A stretch of 64,000 nucleotides of DNA from Mycobacterium celatum (GTDB lineage: Bacteria; Actinomycetota; Actinomycetes; Mycobacteriales; Mycobacteriaceae), in assembly GCF_002101595.1 (NCBI RefSeq), contig NZ_LQOM01000024.1:1-64000 (forward strand), read 5' to 3'. Each line of letters begins with the position of its first letter. Position 1 is the stretch's first letter. The position numbers and the translations under genes are program-made. This document shows positions 28,701-37,402 of this stretch, in pieces. Below the pieces are notes generated by a model. It searched no databases, was not told the DNA's origin, and saw only the letters and a program-made list of their open reading frames with translations.

Positions 28701-30213
28701 GGCGGTCGCCGACCCGCTGGGCGAGTTGCTCGGCCGCTACGCGCGCACGCATGGTCCGTTCACCACCGCCGAGGCCACCGCCCGGTTCGGTCTTGGCCTG
28801 CGAGTGGCGGGCGACGTGCTGGGCCGGCTGGCCGCCGACGGGCGGCTGGTGCGGGGCGAATTCACCGGCGACGACCAGTGGTGCGACGTCGACGTGCTGC
28901 GGATTTTGCGGCGCCGCTCGCTGGCGGCGCTGCGGGCGCAGGTCGAACCGGTCAGCACCGCCGCCTACGCGCGCTTCCTGCCGGCGTGGCAGCACGTCGG
29001 GTCCGCGACCAACGCCGGCATCGACGGGCTGGCCGGCGTCGTCGAGCAACTCGCCGGTGTGCCGCTGCCTGCCTCGGCGATCGAGCGGCTGGTGCTGGCG
29101 CCGCGGGTGCGGGACTACTCGCCAGCGATGCTCGACGAGCTGCTGGCTTCCGGTGAGGTGATCTGGTCCGGCGCCGGGTCGATCTCGGGTTCGGACGGCT
29201 GGATCGCGTTCCACGCCGCCGACCCGGCGCCGTTGACGTTGGCCGGCGGGACCGAGATCGAGTTCACCGACGCCCACCGCGCGATCCTGGACACCCTGTC
29301 CGGCGGCGGCGCGTTCTTCTTCCGGCAACTGGCGACCGGCATCCCCGATAGTGAGCTCAAAACGGCGCTGTGGGAACTGATTTGGGCCGGCTGGGTCACC
29401 GGCGACACGTTCGCGCCGGTGCGCGCGGTGCTCGGCGGCGGGCCGGGCGCCCGCAAGCGGTCCAGCCCGGCGCATCGGCATCGCCGCGCCCCGCGGTTGA
29501 GCCGCTACAGCGTCGCGCACGCGGCCACGCGCGCCACCGACGCGACGGTGGCCGGCCGCTGGTCGGCGCTGCCGGCTCCCGAGCCGGATTCCACGCTGCG
29601 CGCCCACTACCAGGCCGAGCTGCTGCTGGGGCGCCACGGCGTGCTGACCCGGGGCGCGGTCGCCGCCGAGGCGGTCCCCGGCGGGTTCGCCACCCTCTAC
29701 AAAGTGCTGACGGCCTTCGAGGACGCCGGTCGCTGCCAGCGGGGCTACTTCGTGGAGTCGCTGGGCGGCGCGCAATTTGCCGTCGCCTCCACCGTCGACC
29801 GGCTGCGTAGCTACCTCGACGGCGTCGACCCGGAGCGGCCCGCCTACCAGGCCGTGGCGCTGGCCGCCGCCGACCCGGCCAATCCGTACGGCGCGGCGCT
29901 GCCCTGGCCGCCCACCGACGGCGCGGCCCGGCCCGGACGCAAGGCCGGGGCGCTGGTCGTGCTGGTCGACGGCGCCCTGGCCTGGTTTGTGGAACGCGGC
30001 GGCCGAACGCTGCTGAGCTTCACCGACGACCCCGAGGCCGGCCGCGCCGCGGCGGCGGCGCTCGCCGACCTGGTCAGCGCCGGCCGCGTCGAGTCGATAC
30101 TCGTCGAGCGGGTCAACGGCGTGCCGGTGCTGCAGTTGCAGGATTCGCCGGTGCATACGGCGCTGAGCGCCGCCGGGTTTGCGCGTACTCCCCGCGGGTT
30201 GCGGCTGCGGTAA
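25729..30213 (+). CDS. lhr: Lhr superfamily 2 helicase
   Basis: 1494 aa DNA-dependent ATPase and 3'-5' helicase of the large Lhr type, implicated in mycobacterial DNA repair and induced by damage. Motif I (APTGSGKT, about 48-55), DEVH (about 167-170), [10 protein letters not shown] and motif VI (QRIGRAGHQ) are intact, followed by the long winged-helix/beta-barrel C-terminal region. I start at the ATG at 25729, which gives the family N-terminus. The stop shares one base with nei2 (TAATG), coupling helicase and glycosylase. Confidence 0.94.
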   Translation: MSSVPPDPLARFSAVTREWFAGTFAAPTPAQAEAWAAIADGHHTLVIAPTGSGKTLAAFLWAIDGLAADPGAGTRVLYVSPLKALAVDVERNLRAPLAGITRVAERRGLPVPQISVGLRSGDTPPARRRQLVSTPPDVLITTPESLFLMLTSAARETLTGVQTVIVDEVHAIAGSKRGAHLALSLERLDSLTERPAQRIGLSATVRPPEEVARFLAGVAPTTVVSPPAAKTFELSVQVPVPDMTNLADNTIWPDVEARLVDLIEAHNSTIVFANSRRLAERLTARLNEIHAERGGIELDAAGNPQVAGGAPAHLLGSGQSYGAPTVLARAHHGSVSKEQRAAVEEELKSGRLKAVVATSSLELGIDMGAVDLVIQVEAPPSVASGLQRIGRAGHQVGEISRGVVFPKHRTDLIGCAVTVQRMLDGQIETMRVPTNPLDILAQHTVAAAALEPLDADRWFDTVRRSAPFATLPRSAFEAVLDLLAGKYPSTEFAELRPRLVYDRDTGTLTARPGAQRLAVTSGGSIPDRGLFTVWLATEKPSRVGELDEEMVYESRPGDVISLGATSWRITEITHDRVLVIPAPGQPARLPFWRGDDVGRPAELGAALGAFTGELAGLDPDAFGKRCAELGFNDYATENLRRLLEDQRAATVVVPTDATLVVERFRDELGDWRVILHSPYGLRVHGPLALAVGRRLAERYGIDEKPTASDDGIVVRLPDTDAAEPPGAELFVFDADEIDPLVTAEVGGSALFASRFRECAARALLLPRRHPGRRSPLWHQRQRAAQLLDVARKYPDFPIVLETIRECLQDVYDVPMLAELMARIAQRRVRVLEAETATPSPFAASLLFGYVGAFMYEGDSPLAERRAAALSLDATLLAELLGRVELRELLDPEVVAATARQLQHLSEDRAARDAEAVADLLRLLGPLTAQEVAARAGGAEVGGWLEGLRAAKRALTVSFAGQTWWVAVEDIGRLRDGVGVAVPVGVPASFTEAVADPLGELLGRYARTHGPFTTAEATARFGLGLRVAGDVLGRLAADGRLVRGEFTGDDQWCDVDVLRILRRRSLAALRAQVEPVSTAAYARFLPAWQHVGSATNAGIDGLAGVVEQLAGVPLPASAIERLVLAPRVRDYSPAMLDELLASGEVIWSGAGSISGSDGWIAFHAADPAPLTLAGGTEIEFTDAHRAILDTLSGGGAFFFRQLATGIPDSELKTALWELIWAGWVTGDTFAPVRAVLGGGPGARKRSSPAHRHRRAPRLSRYSVAHAATRATDATVAGRWSALPAPEPDSTLRAHYQAELLLGRHGVLTRGAVAAEAVPGGFATLYKVLTAFEDAGRCQRGYFVESLGGAQFAVASTVDRLRSYLDGVDPERPAYQAVALAAADPANPYGAALPWPPTDGAARPGRKAGALVVLVDGALAWFVERGGRTLLSFTDDPEAGRAAAAALADLVSAGRVESILVERVNGVPVLQLQDSPVHTALSAAGFARTPRGLRLR

Positions 30214-30962
30214 TGCCCGAAGGTGACACCGTCTGGCACACCGCCGCCATGCTGCGAGACGCGCTGGCCGGAAAGACACTGACCCGCTGCGACATCCGCG
30301 TATCGCGGTATGCGACCGTCAACCTGTCCGGGTGGATGGTCGACGAAGTGCTCAGCCGCGGCAAGCATCTGTTCATCCGCGTCGGGTCGGCCAGCATCCA
30401 CTCGCATCTGAAGATGGACGGCAGCTGGCGGGTCGGCCGCCATCGTGTCGATCACCGGGTGCGAATCATCTTGGAAGCTAGCGGTGTTCGCGTGTTGGGT
30501 ATCGATCTCGGCGTGCTGGAGATTCTCGACCGGGAACACGACCAGGACGTGGTGGCGCACTTGGGCCCCGACCTGCTGGGCGACGATTGGGATCCGGCGG
30601 TCGCGACGGCCAATCTGACGGTCGAGCCGGCGCGGCCGCTTGCCGAGGCGCTGCTCGACCAGCGGGTGATGGCGGGCATCGGCAACGTCTACTGCAACGA
30701 ACTGTGTTTTGTCACCGGACTTCGGCCCACGTCTCCGGTCAGCGCCGTCGCCAACCCGCATCGGCTGGTGGCCCGGACGCGGGACATGTTGTGGGCCAAT
30801 CGTTTCCAATGGGCGCGCTGCACCACCGGCGACACCCGCCCGGGGCGCCAGCTCTGGGTGTACGGGCGCCAAGGGTTAGGCTGCCGTCGCTGCGGCACCC
30901 CGATCGCCTATGACGACACGGGCGACCGGGTTGCCTACTGGTGTCCAGCCTGCCAACGCTGA
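30213..30962 (+). CDS. nei: Endonuclease VIII-type DNA glycosylase Nei2
   Basis: 249 aa Fpg/Nei bifunctional DNA glycosylase/AP lyase removing oxidised bases. The catalytic MPEGDT N-terminus (Pro2, Glu3), the beta-strand lysine region (RGKHLFIR), the helix-two-turn-helix ([15 protein letters not shown]) and the C-terminal zinc finger (CRRCGTP...YWCPACQ) are complete. It corresponds to Rv3297. Coupled to lhr by a one-base stop/start overlap, consistent with a shared repair role. Confidence 0.93.
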   Translation: MPEGDTVWHTAAMLRDALAGKTLTRCDIRVSRYATVNLSGWMVDEVLSRGKHLFIRVGSASIHSHLKMDGSWRVGRHRVDHRVRIILEASGVRVLGIDLGVLEILDREHDQDVVAHLGPDLLGDDWDPAVATANLTVEPARPLAEALLDQRVMAGIGNVYCNELCFVTGLRPTSPVSAVANPHRLVARTRDMLWANRFQWARCTTGDTRPGRQLWVYGRQGLGCRRCGTPIAYDDTGDRVAYWCPACQR

Positions 30963-31006
30963 ATGACCAAGTCGCCCACGCGGTCCGGGCATGCGATGAT
31001 CGGCCC

Positions 31007-31336
31007 GTGCGTTCGCCACCCCTCGCGCGATCACACCTGTTCGGGCTGGTCGTCGTGGTTGCGCTGATCAGCCTTGGGGTCCTGGCGGCCCCGACCGCGC
31101 ATGCCGACGCCGTCGACGTCAACTTCCTGTCGGCGCTGAAGTCCAAGGGCATCAACTTCGCGTCATCGCAAGCCGCGATCATCGCCGGTCACGAGGTGTG
31201 CGATGAGCTTGATCTCGGCAGGCAGAAAAGCGATGTCGCATCGGACGTGATGAACAACAGCAATCTCGACGGCTATCACGCCGGGTTTTTCGTCGGCGCC
31301 AGCGTCGGTGCGTTCTGCCCGAGGCATGCGGGGTAG
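31007..31336 (+). CDS. DUF732 secreted protein
   Basis: 109 aa small exported protein of the mycobacterial DUF732 family, function unknown. A signal peptide covers about the first 35 residues, with a hydrophobic core (LFGLVVVVALISLGVLA) and probable cleavage after AHA. The mature part has the family pattern FLSALKSKGINF and two cysteines (HEVCDEL, GAFCPRH) likely to form a disulfide. GTG at 31007 is chosen because it gives a normal signal peptide. It lies where I recall lpqC in M. tuberculosis. Confidence 0.8.
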   Translation: MRSPPLARSHLFGLVVVVALISLGVLAAPTAHADAVDVNFLSALKSKGINFASSQAAIIAGHEVCDELDLGRQKSDVASDVMNNSNLDGYHAGFFVGASVGAFCPRHAG

Positions 31337-31346
31337 AGCCGACCGC

Positions 31347-32369
31347 TCACCCCGCCGAGGGCGGTCGATGGATCACCGTGCCCTTGAGCTCCAAGCCGTA
31401 TTCGAGATCGTCATACTTCTGCTGCTTGCGTTTGCGCCAGCCGCTGCCCGCCGACACCGGCGGCGGCATGATCGGCGGCAGCATGGACAACCCGGATTCG
31501 CCTGCAGGAAGCGGTGATACGGCTGACGCAAGTTGCACGGGCGCCTGGGAGGCCGGCAACAGCCCCACCACAGCGGGCGGGGCGGTCAGCTTGCCCATCG
31601 ATACTCCGACACCGATCGCCGCGGTGGGCTCCGCCGAGAGTCCGGCCGCACCCAGTGCACCCAGCGACGGCACCAGAGCGGCCTCGCCCTCCGCCAGGCC
31701 CTGCCCGATTTCGCTGCCCATGCCCTGCAGCGCCTGCGCCGATGTGTTCTGCGCCAGGTAGCTGAGCAGGTTGATAGGAAATCCGGACGAGATGAATTGG
31801 TTAGCATAGGTGTTCGCCAGCCCGAACCAGCCGCTGTTGGGGTCGAAGTCGGTAACCGAGGGCGGCGACGCGAATTGTGGCAACGCGGTGGCTTGCGCCG
31901 AGGCCGCCTGATAGCGAATGATCGCCGCCGAGTTGTTCGCCCACATCGCCTGGTAGTGGTCTTCGGTCTCGGCGATCGCCGGCAGGTTGGTCCCGAACCT
32001 GTTGGTGGCCAACAACTCCGCCAGGCGCGTCCTGTTGGCACTGACCTGTGCGGTGGGAACCACCGCCGCGCGGACGGAGGTGTATGCCGTCGCCGCGGCT
32101 TGCGCCGAAGAGGACAATTGCCGACATTGCTGCGCGGTGGTGCGAAGCCAGCCCAGGTACGGTTCGACAGCTCCGATCATCGCGGTCGAGGACGGACCGT
32201 GCCACGCCGAGGTCAGGGACGATACTGCGGCAGCGTAGTTTTCGGCGGACTCTTCCAAGTGGGCGCCGAGGTGTTGCCACGCAGCGGAGGCCTCCACCAG
32301 TGATTGCGCACCCGGCCCGGAGTGGATCAGCGCAGAGGTGACTTCGGGGGGCGCCGTCACGAACTCCAT
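31347..32369 (-). CDS. PPE family protein
   Basis: 340 aa. The N-terminal PPE domain (about residues 1-175) shows the APPEV motif at positions 6-10 and the helical WxG-type region SAWHGPSSTAM. The C-terminal part is glycine/alanine/proline-rich and ends with a charged tail (WRKRKQQKYDDLEYGLELKG). PPE proteins are exported by ESX systems, usually paired with PE proteins; none is adjacent, so this is an orphan PPE. It follows pstS by 94 bases on the same strand. ATG at 32369 is the family start. Confidence 0.9.
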   Translation of the reverse strand: MEFVTAPPEVTSALIHSGPGAQSLVEASAAWQHLGAHLEESAENYAAAVSSLTSAWHGPSSTAMIGAVEPYLGWLRTTAQQCRQLSSSAQAAATAYTSVRAAVVPTAQVSANRTRLAELLATNRFGTNLPAIAETEDHYQAMWANNSAAIIRYQAASAQATALPQFASPPSVTDFDPNSGWFGLANTYANQFISSGFPINLLSYLAQNTSAQALQGMGSEIGQGLAEGEAALVPSLGALGAAGLSAEPTAAIGVGVSMGKLTAPPAVVGLLPASQAPVQLASAVSPLPAGESGLSMLPPIMPPPVSAGSGWRKRKQQKYDDLEYGLELKGTVIHRPPSAG

Positions 32370-32403
32370 GACGCAAAACCTCAGCTACCGCGGAAAAACT
32401 TTC

Positions 32404-32448
32404 GGAACATTGCGTTGACGGGAGTGAAAAGAACCCTGGAACATTGCG
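32404..32448 (-). repeat. Two 11-base direct repeats between pstS and PPE
   Basis: GGAACATTGCG occurs at 32404-32414 and again at 32438-32448, 34 bases apart start to start, about three helical turns. The pair lies in the 94-base gap upstream of the PPE gene, so it could be an operator for that gene. Confidence 0.5.
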
Positions 32449-32463
32449 CGCCGGGGCCAGCAA

Positions 32464-33516
32464 TCACGAGACGGCGTTGACCGCCGTCGACAATCGCGAC
32501 TTGAACTCGTCGGGAATCGGGATGTAGCCCTTGTCCGCCACATCATTCTGGCCCGGGCCGAGCGCACTTTGCAGGAACGCCCTGACAGCCGTACCGGCCC
32601 GCGAATCCGAGTACTTTGAGCAGACGATCTCATAGGTCGCCTGCACGATGGGATACGAGCCGGGCTGGTTTGGCCGGTAGAACGAGATCGTGTCGAGGGC
32701 CAAGTCGTTGCCCTCCTTGATGAACCAGGCTGCTGAGATCGTCTTCCCTACCGACTCCGGGCCGATCGCTACCGGCTCGGGGCCGGCCGACGTGACGACC
32801 TTGGCCACGTTGAGGTGTTGGGTCTGGGCAACCGACCATTCGATGTACGTGATCGACCCTTCGGTGCCTTTGACGGCCGCGGCGGCGCCGTCGCTACCAA
32901 CAGCGCCCTCGCCCACACCGCCGTTGAACTTCTTTCCGGCGCCGTTACCCCAGGTGCCGTTGGACGCGGTGTCGAGGTACCTCTGGAAGTTGTCCGTGGT
33001 GCCGGACTCGTCGCTGCGGAACACGATCCGAATAGGCTCTGCGGGCAACGCGACCCCTAGGTTCAACATCTGGATCGCGGCGTCGTTCCAGGCCGTGATC
33101 TGACCGTTGAAGATCTGGGCCGCCGTCGGACCGTCGAGGTTCAACGAAGTCAAGCCGTCGACGTTGTAAGCGATCGCAATCGGGCCGAACACCATCGGCA
33201 GGTTCCACGCCGCCGAGCCGCAGCGCTGCTGCGCCTTGGCGTACTCGTCTTTGCTCAGGGGCGAGTCGGAGCCGCCGAAATCTGTTCGGCCACCTAGGAA
33301 TTCGGTGATCCCAGCGCCGGATCCGTTGGCCGTGTATGTCAACGACTGTCCCGGACAGGACCGTTCGAAAGCCGCGACAAACGTTGCCATGGCGTTTTCC
33401 TGGGCAGTGGACCCACTGGCCGTCAGGGTCGGCTTGCCGCCGCAGCCCGCCTTTCCTTCAGCCGCGTGGTTGTCCGCGCTGCATGCCGACACCATCGCCA
33501 CACCAGTGGCCAGCAC
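32464..33516 (-). CDS. pstS: Phosphate-binding lipoprotein, PstS type
   Basis: 350 aa annotated from GTG at 33516. The mature part is a periplasmic phosphate-binding protein ([13 protein letters not shown] phosphate loop, [38 protein letters not shown]). A lipobox MVSAC lies at about residue 12, so the chain would be a lipoprotein. From this start the signal has almost no basic n-region. In-frame codons upstream read INRFGVAIC, the usual PstS n-region, but without an ATG, GTG or TTG before a stop at 33556-33558. No pst permease genes adjoin. Confidence 0.88.
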   Translation of the reverse strand: MLATGVAMVSACSADNHAAEGKAGCGGKPTLTASGSTAQENAMATFVAAFERSCPGQSLTYTANGSGAGITEFLGGRTDFGGSDSPLSKDEYAKAQQRCGSAAWNLPMVFGPIAIAYNVDGLTSLNLDGPTAAQIFNGQITAWNDAAIQMLNLGVALPAEPIRIVFRSDESGTTDNFQRYLDTASNGTWGNGAGKKFNGGVGEGAVGSDGAAAAVKGTEGSITYIEWSVAQTQHLNVAKVVTSAGPEPVAIGPESVGKTISAAWFIKEGNDLALDTISFYRPNQPGSYPIVQATYEIVCSKYSDSRAGTAVRAFLQSALGPGQNDVADKGYIPIPDEFKSRLSTAVNAVS

Positions 33517-33608
33517 GCAGATCGCGACACCAAAACGATTGATGCGCCGATGATATTAAGACCGCCTGTCGCTGGGCATCGCCCTACTCAAGGTTCAGCT
33601 ACTGTTTG

Positions 33609-34541
33609 CTACCTGGCTACGGCTCCGTAGGCCACCGCAACCTCGGCCGCCAGCGCGGCGTTATCGGCGATCAGCTGCTGGTTGACCGCGACGCTGCGGC
33701 CACCGGTGAGCTCTTCGACCAGCGCCAAGACCGCCGGTGTCACGGCCTGCCCGGTCACCCCGGCCTGCGCGACGCGGCCGACCGCCTCGGCGAGCACCGG
33801 CTCGATGTCCAGTTCGGGCTGGGGCGGTCGGCCCAGCAGCAGCCCGGACGAACGGCCCAGCTGCCAGTGAAGGGCAGCGATTCGCGCGGCGTCGGCGACG
33901 CCGTCGACGCGTGCAGCCACGGGCGGGCCGCCCTCTCCTCGGTAGAAGACCGGAAGAGTGTCCGTCCGCCAACCCAGCACCGGCACGCTGAGTGTCTCGA
34001 GCAGCTCGGCGGTCGCGGATATGTCCAGGATGGCCTTGGCACCCGAGCACACCACCATGGCCGGTGTGCGGGCCAGCTCCACCAGATCACTGGAGATATC
34101 GAGGCTTTCGGCGAAGCCGCGGTGCACGCCGCCGATCCCGCCGGTGCCCATGAACCGGATGCCGAGGACGCGGCAGACGGCCAGGGTGCCGCCGACCGTG
34201 GTGGCGCCCAGGACGCCCTGGGCCACACAGGCCGCGATGTCGCGGGCGCCCGCCTTGCGCGCCGTCGTCCCCGCCTCGGCGAACCGCTGAAGTTCCGCGG
34301 CATCCAGCCCGGCCCGGACCAGGCCGTCCGCAATGCCGACGGCGCACGGCACGGCCCCGGCGGCGCGAACTCGCTGCTCGGCCTGCTGGGCGGCCAATAG
34401 GCCGCGTCCCTGTGAGAAGCCGTGCGAGACCAGCGTCGTTTCCAGCGCCACGACCGGGTGGCCCGACGACAGCGCCTCGGCGACCTCGTCGGCCACCCGC
34501 AGCACACCCTCGAGGCCAGCAGCCGAGCTCACGCTGTCCAT
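33609..34541 (-). CDS. psuG: Pseudouridine-5'-phosphate glycosidase
   Basis: 310 aa PsuG/IndA-family enzyme that splits pseudouridine 5'-phosphate reversibly into uracil and ribose 5-phosphate. Family motifs are intact: VALETTLVSHGFSQGRG, GTTARKAGARD, GVLGATTVGGTL and GTGGIGGVHRG. The ATG at 34541 gives the expected length. No pseudouridine kinase (psuK) is next to it. The neighbour upstream on this strand is a pseudouridine synthase, and uracil phosphoribosyltransferase lies at 44.2 kb. Confidence 0.9.
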   Translation of the reverse strand: MDSVSSAAGLEGVLRVADEVAEALSSGHPVVALETTLVSHGFSQGRGLLAAQQAEQRVRAAGAVPCAVGIADGLVRAGLDAAELQRFAEAGTTARKAGARDIAACVAQGVLGATTVGGTLAVCRVLGIRFMGTGGIGGVHRGFAESLDISSDLVELARTPAMVVCSGAKAILDISATAELLETLSVPVLGWRTDTLPVFYRGEGGPPVAARVDGVADAARIAALHWQLGRSSGLLLGRPPQPELDIEPVLAEAVGRVAQAGVTGQAVTPAVLALVEELTGGRSVAVNQQLIADNAALAAEVAVAYGAVAR

Positions 34542-34561
34542 CTTGCGGGAATAAATAGCGC

Positions 34562-34582
34562 GCGGTGGCGGTTGGCCACCGC
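34562..34582. promoter_or_regulatory. Hairpin in the psuG leader
   Basis: GCGGTGGC (34562-34569) and GCCACCGC (34575-34582) form a perfect 8-pair stem with a 5-base loop, about 20 bases before the psuG start. It could be a leader structure. The 197-base gap otherwise shows only a short second stem at 34714-34729. Confidence 0.4.
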
Positions 34583-34713
34583 TGACTGGCCTGTGTGGGC
34601 CGGGTCGTGATGTGAAGGATATGAGCGTGCTACCACTGCAGAACCGCGTCAGCATCACGGGCACATTGCGCACCGTGGCGCACGCCATGACGCACGGCGT
34701 CACCCGCAGGCCG

Positions 34714-34729
34714 GTACGCGACGGCGTAC
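34714..34729 (-). terminator. Short hairpin after RluA-type synthase
   Basis: GTACGC (34714-34719) and GCGTAC (34724-34729) pair around a 4-base loop, 10 bases beyond the stop of the pseudouridine synthase gene. No U-run follows, so termination is only a possibility. Confidence 0.3.
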
Positions 34730-34738
34730 ACGGTACGG

Positions 34739-35620
34739 CTAGAGCAGCGACGCAGAATTCTGCACCGGTGCGAATCCTGCCGCGAGGTCTCGAGCGCTGC
34801 TGACGAACCGGCGGCGTGTCGCCGTGATCGGATCGTCGAATTCGAGCGTGCGCGCCAGCAGATGCAACGGTGTCGAAAAGTCCCCCGGCGCGACGTCGAT
34901 CACGTCGGGATAGAGCGGGTCACCCAGAATGGGCACACCCAGCGACGCCATGTGTACCCGCAGCTGATGAGTGCGCCCGGTTTTCGGGGTCAGCCGGTAG
35001 AGCCCGTCACTCAGCGCCTCCACCAACGTTTCGGCGTTGGGCACACCGGGTTCCTCGACGGCCTGTAAACAGCCGCGGCGCTTAACGATTCGGCTGCGCA
35101 CTGTATACGGCAGCCTTGCACAAGGCACCCCGGCCGCCCGGGCCAGATATGTCTTGCGCACCGCGCGGCGGGCGAAGAGAGTCTGGTAGGCGCCGCGCAG
35201 CTCGCGACGGGTCGTGAACAGCAGCACCCCGGCGGTCAACCGGTCCAGCCGGTGGGCCGGTGAAAGCTCGGGCAGCCCCAGTTCCCGGCGCAACCGCACC
35301 AGCGCGGTCTGCGCGACGTGCCGGCCGCGCGGCATGGTAGCGAGAAAGTGCGGCTTGTCGACCACCACGATGTCGTCGTCGCGGTAAAGCACCGGGATGT
35401 CGAACGGCACCGGAACTTCTTCCCGCAGTTCGCGGTACAGGTACACGAAGGAACCCGCCGGCAGCGCCGTCGTCTCGTCGACCGGGGTGCCGTCGGCGTC
35501 GACGACCTCCCGCGGCCGCACACCGAATCGCGAATTCAGCTCGGCCAGTACCGGTCCGCCGCGCAGCCGCACCCGCGCCGGCCCGAGCCCGTCGCGCACC
35601 GGCAAAGGAGCCGGCCTCAC
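34739..35620 (-). CDS. RluA-family pseudouridine synthase
   Basis: 293 aa, Rv3300c equivalent. The catalytic aspartate is in HRLDRLTAGVLL; an S4-like N-terminal stretch precedes it (LNSRFGVRPREV), and the RTHQLRVHMASLG motif follows. It isomerises uridine to pseudouridine in rRNA or tRNA; the target site is not deducible. The start is a GTG overlapping the glpD2 stop by 4 bases. In M. tuberculosis I recall phoY1 between these genes; here it is absent. Confidence 0.9.
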   Translation of the reverse strand: MRPAPLPVRDGLGPARVRLRGGPVLAELNSRFGVRPREVVDADGTPVDETTALPAGSFVYLYRELREEVPVPFDIPVLYRDDDIVVVDKPHFLATMPRGRHVAQTALVRLRRELGLPELSPAHRLDRLTAGVLLFTTRRELRGAYQTLFARRAVRKTYLARAAGVPCARLPYTVRSRIVKRRGCLQAVEEPGVPNAETLVEALSDGLYRLTPKTGRTHQLRVHMASLGVPILGDPLYPDVIDVAPGDFSTPLHLLARTLEFDDPITATRRRFVSSARDLAAGFAPVQNSASLL

Positions 35621-37350
35621 GTGAGCGGCACCGGCTCGAGGATCTCGGCGCGCGCCTCCGGTGCGGTGGCCCGCAGCGCGTCGGCGGACTCGTCGTCGGG
35701 CTGGGCCTGCGAGAGTATCTCGGCCTCTACCCGCGCCGTGTAGGTCTGGACCTCGCGGTCGATGTCGTCGGACGTCCACCCGAGGATCGGCGCGACGATC
35801 TCGGCCACCTCGCGCGCGCAGTCGACGCCGCGGTGCGGGTATTCGATGGAGATCCGCATCCTGCGGGCCAGGATGTCCTCGAGATGCAGCGCGCCCTCGG
35901 CGGCAGCGGCGTAGGCAGCCTCCACCTTCAAGTAGACGGGCGCGGCCGTGATCGGGTTCAGCAGGTCCGGACGGCCATCCGCCGTCGCCAGCACCTCGCC
36001 GATCAGCGACCCGTAGCGGTCCAGCAGGTGGCGCACCCGATACGGGTGCAGGCCGTGCAGCTCGCCGACGTGTTCGGTCTGGTTGATCAGCGCGAAGTAG
36101 CCGTCGGCGCCTAGCAGCCGCACCTTCTCGGTGATCGACGGCGCCACCCGGGCCGGAACGTATTGCGCCGCAGCGTCAATCGCGTCGGCCGCCATCACCC
36201 GGTAGGTGGTGTACTTACCGCCGGCGATGGCGACAAGCCCGGGCGCGGGCACGGCGACGGCGTGTTCGCGGGACAGCTTGGAGGTTTCCTCGCTCTCCCC
36301 GGCCAGCAGCGGCCGCAACCCGGCGTACACCCCGTCGATGTCGGCGTGGGTCAGCGGGGTCGCCAGGACGGTGTTGACCGTGCCGAGGATGTAGTCGATG
36401 TCGGCCTTGGTGGCCGCCGGGTGGGCCAGGTCGAGATTCCAGTCGGTGTCGGTGGTGCCGATGATCCAGTGGCTGCCCCACGGGATGACGAACATCACCG
36501 ACTTCTCGGTGCGCAGGATGATCGCGACGTCGCTGACGATCCGGTCGCGGGGCACCACGACGTGCACACCCTTGGAGGCGCGGACCTGAAATCGCCCGCG
36601 CTGCTTGGACAATGCCTGAATCTCGTCGGTCCACACCCCGGTCGCGTTGACCACGACGTGACCGCGCACATCGGTGACCGCGCCGTCCTCGGAATCGCGA
36701 ACCTGCACGCCGGTCACCCGGTCGCCTTCGCGCAGCAACGAGATCACCTGAGTGGACGAGCGCACCACCGCGCCGTAATGCGCGGCGGTGCGCGCCACGG
36801 TCATGGTGTGCCGGGCGTCGTCGACCACGGTGTCGTAGTAGCGGATCCCGCCGATCAGCGAGCTGCGCTTCAGCCCCGGGCACAGCCTCAAAGCGCCCGC
36901 ACGCGTCAAATGCTTTTGCGGCGGAACCGATTTCGCGCCACCGAGCTGGTCGTAGAGGAAGATGCCGGCCGCCACGTATGGCCGCTCCCACCACCGCTTG
37001 GTCAGCGGATACAGGAACGGCAACGGCTTGACCAGATGCGGCGCCAGCGTCGTCAGCGACAGCTCGCGCTCGTAGAGCGCCTCGCGGACCAGCCCGAATT
37101 CCAACTGCTCGAGGTAACGCAGCCCGCCGTGAAACATCTTCGACGAGCGGCTCGAGGTGCCCGAGGCGTAGTCGCGGGCCTCGACCATCGCGACCTTCAG
37201 GCCGCGGGTGGCGGCGTCCAGTGCGCAGCCGGCGCCCACCACGCCGCCGCCGATGACCACGACGTCGAATTGCTCGGTGCCGAGGCGCTCCCAGGCCGAG
37301 GCGCGTTGCGCCGGCCCCAGCGACGAAGCCGGCCAGAACTGATCGCTCAC
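35617..37350 (-). CDS. glpD2: Glycerol-3-phosphate dehydrogenase GlpD2
   Basis: 577 aa FAD-dependent, membrane-associated dehydrogenase oxidising glycerol 3-phosphate to dihydroxyacetone phosphate and passing electrons to quinone. The FAD fingerprint VVIGGGVVGAGCALDA lies near residue 31, then ASGTSSRSSKMFHGGLRYL and the C-terminal GGKYTTYRVMA. GTG start at 37350 with an AGGAG site 10 bases upstream. It lies 52 bases after lpdA on the same strand, as in M. tuberculosis. Confidence 0.95.
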   Translation of the reverse strand: MSDQFWPASSLGPAQRASAWERLGTEQFDVVVIGGGVVGAGCALDAATRGLKVAMVEARDYASGTSSRSSKMFHGGLRYLEQLEFGLVREALYERELSLTTLAPHLVKPLPFLYPLTKRWWERPYVAAGIFLYDQLGGAKSVPPQKHLTRAGALRLCPGLKRSSLIGGIRYYDTVVDDARHTMTVARTAAHYGAVVRSSTQVISLLREGDRVTGVQVRDSEDGAVTDVRGHVVVNATGVWTDEIQALSKQRGRFQVRASKGVHVVVPRDRIVSDVAIILRTEKSVMFVIPWGSHWIIGTTDTDWNLDLAHPAATKADIDYILGTVNTVLATPLTHADIDGVYAGLRPLLAGESEETSKLSREHAVAVPAPGLVAIAGGKYTTYRVMAADAIDAAAQYVPARVAPSITEKVRLLGADGYFALINQTEHVGELHGLHPYRVRHLLDRYGSLIGEVLATADGRPDLLNPITAAPVYLKVEAAYAAAAEGALHLEDILARRMRISIEYPHRGVDCAREVAEIVAPILGWTSDDIDREVQTYTARVEAEILSQAQPDDESADALRATAPEARAEILEPVPLT

Positions 37351-37402
37351 GGCGCAGGACTCCTGTTACTCGTCGGTAGCACTGGCCTAAGGCTACCGGC
37401 AG

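Noticed and set aside
27388..30279. 963-codon open frame on the minus strand
   Set aside because: It is antisense to lhr and arises from high third-position GC; composition is Arg/Gly/Pro/Val-rich with no recognisable domain.
34612..34803. 63-codon plus-strand ORF in the psuG-synthase gap
   Set aside because: Half of it is antisense to the synthase 3' end, and it covers two hairpins; no family or ribosome site supports it.
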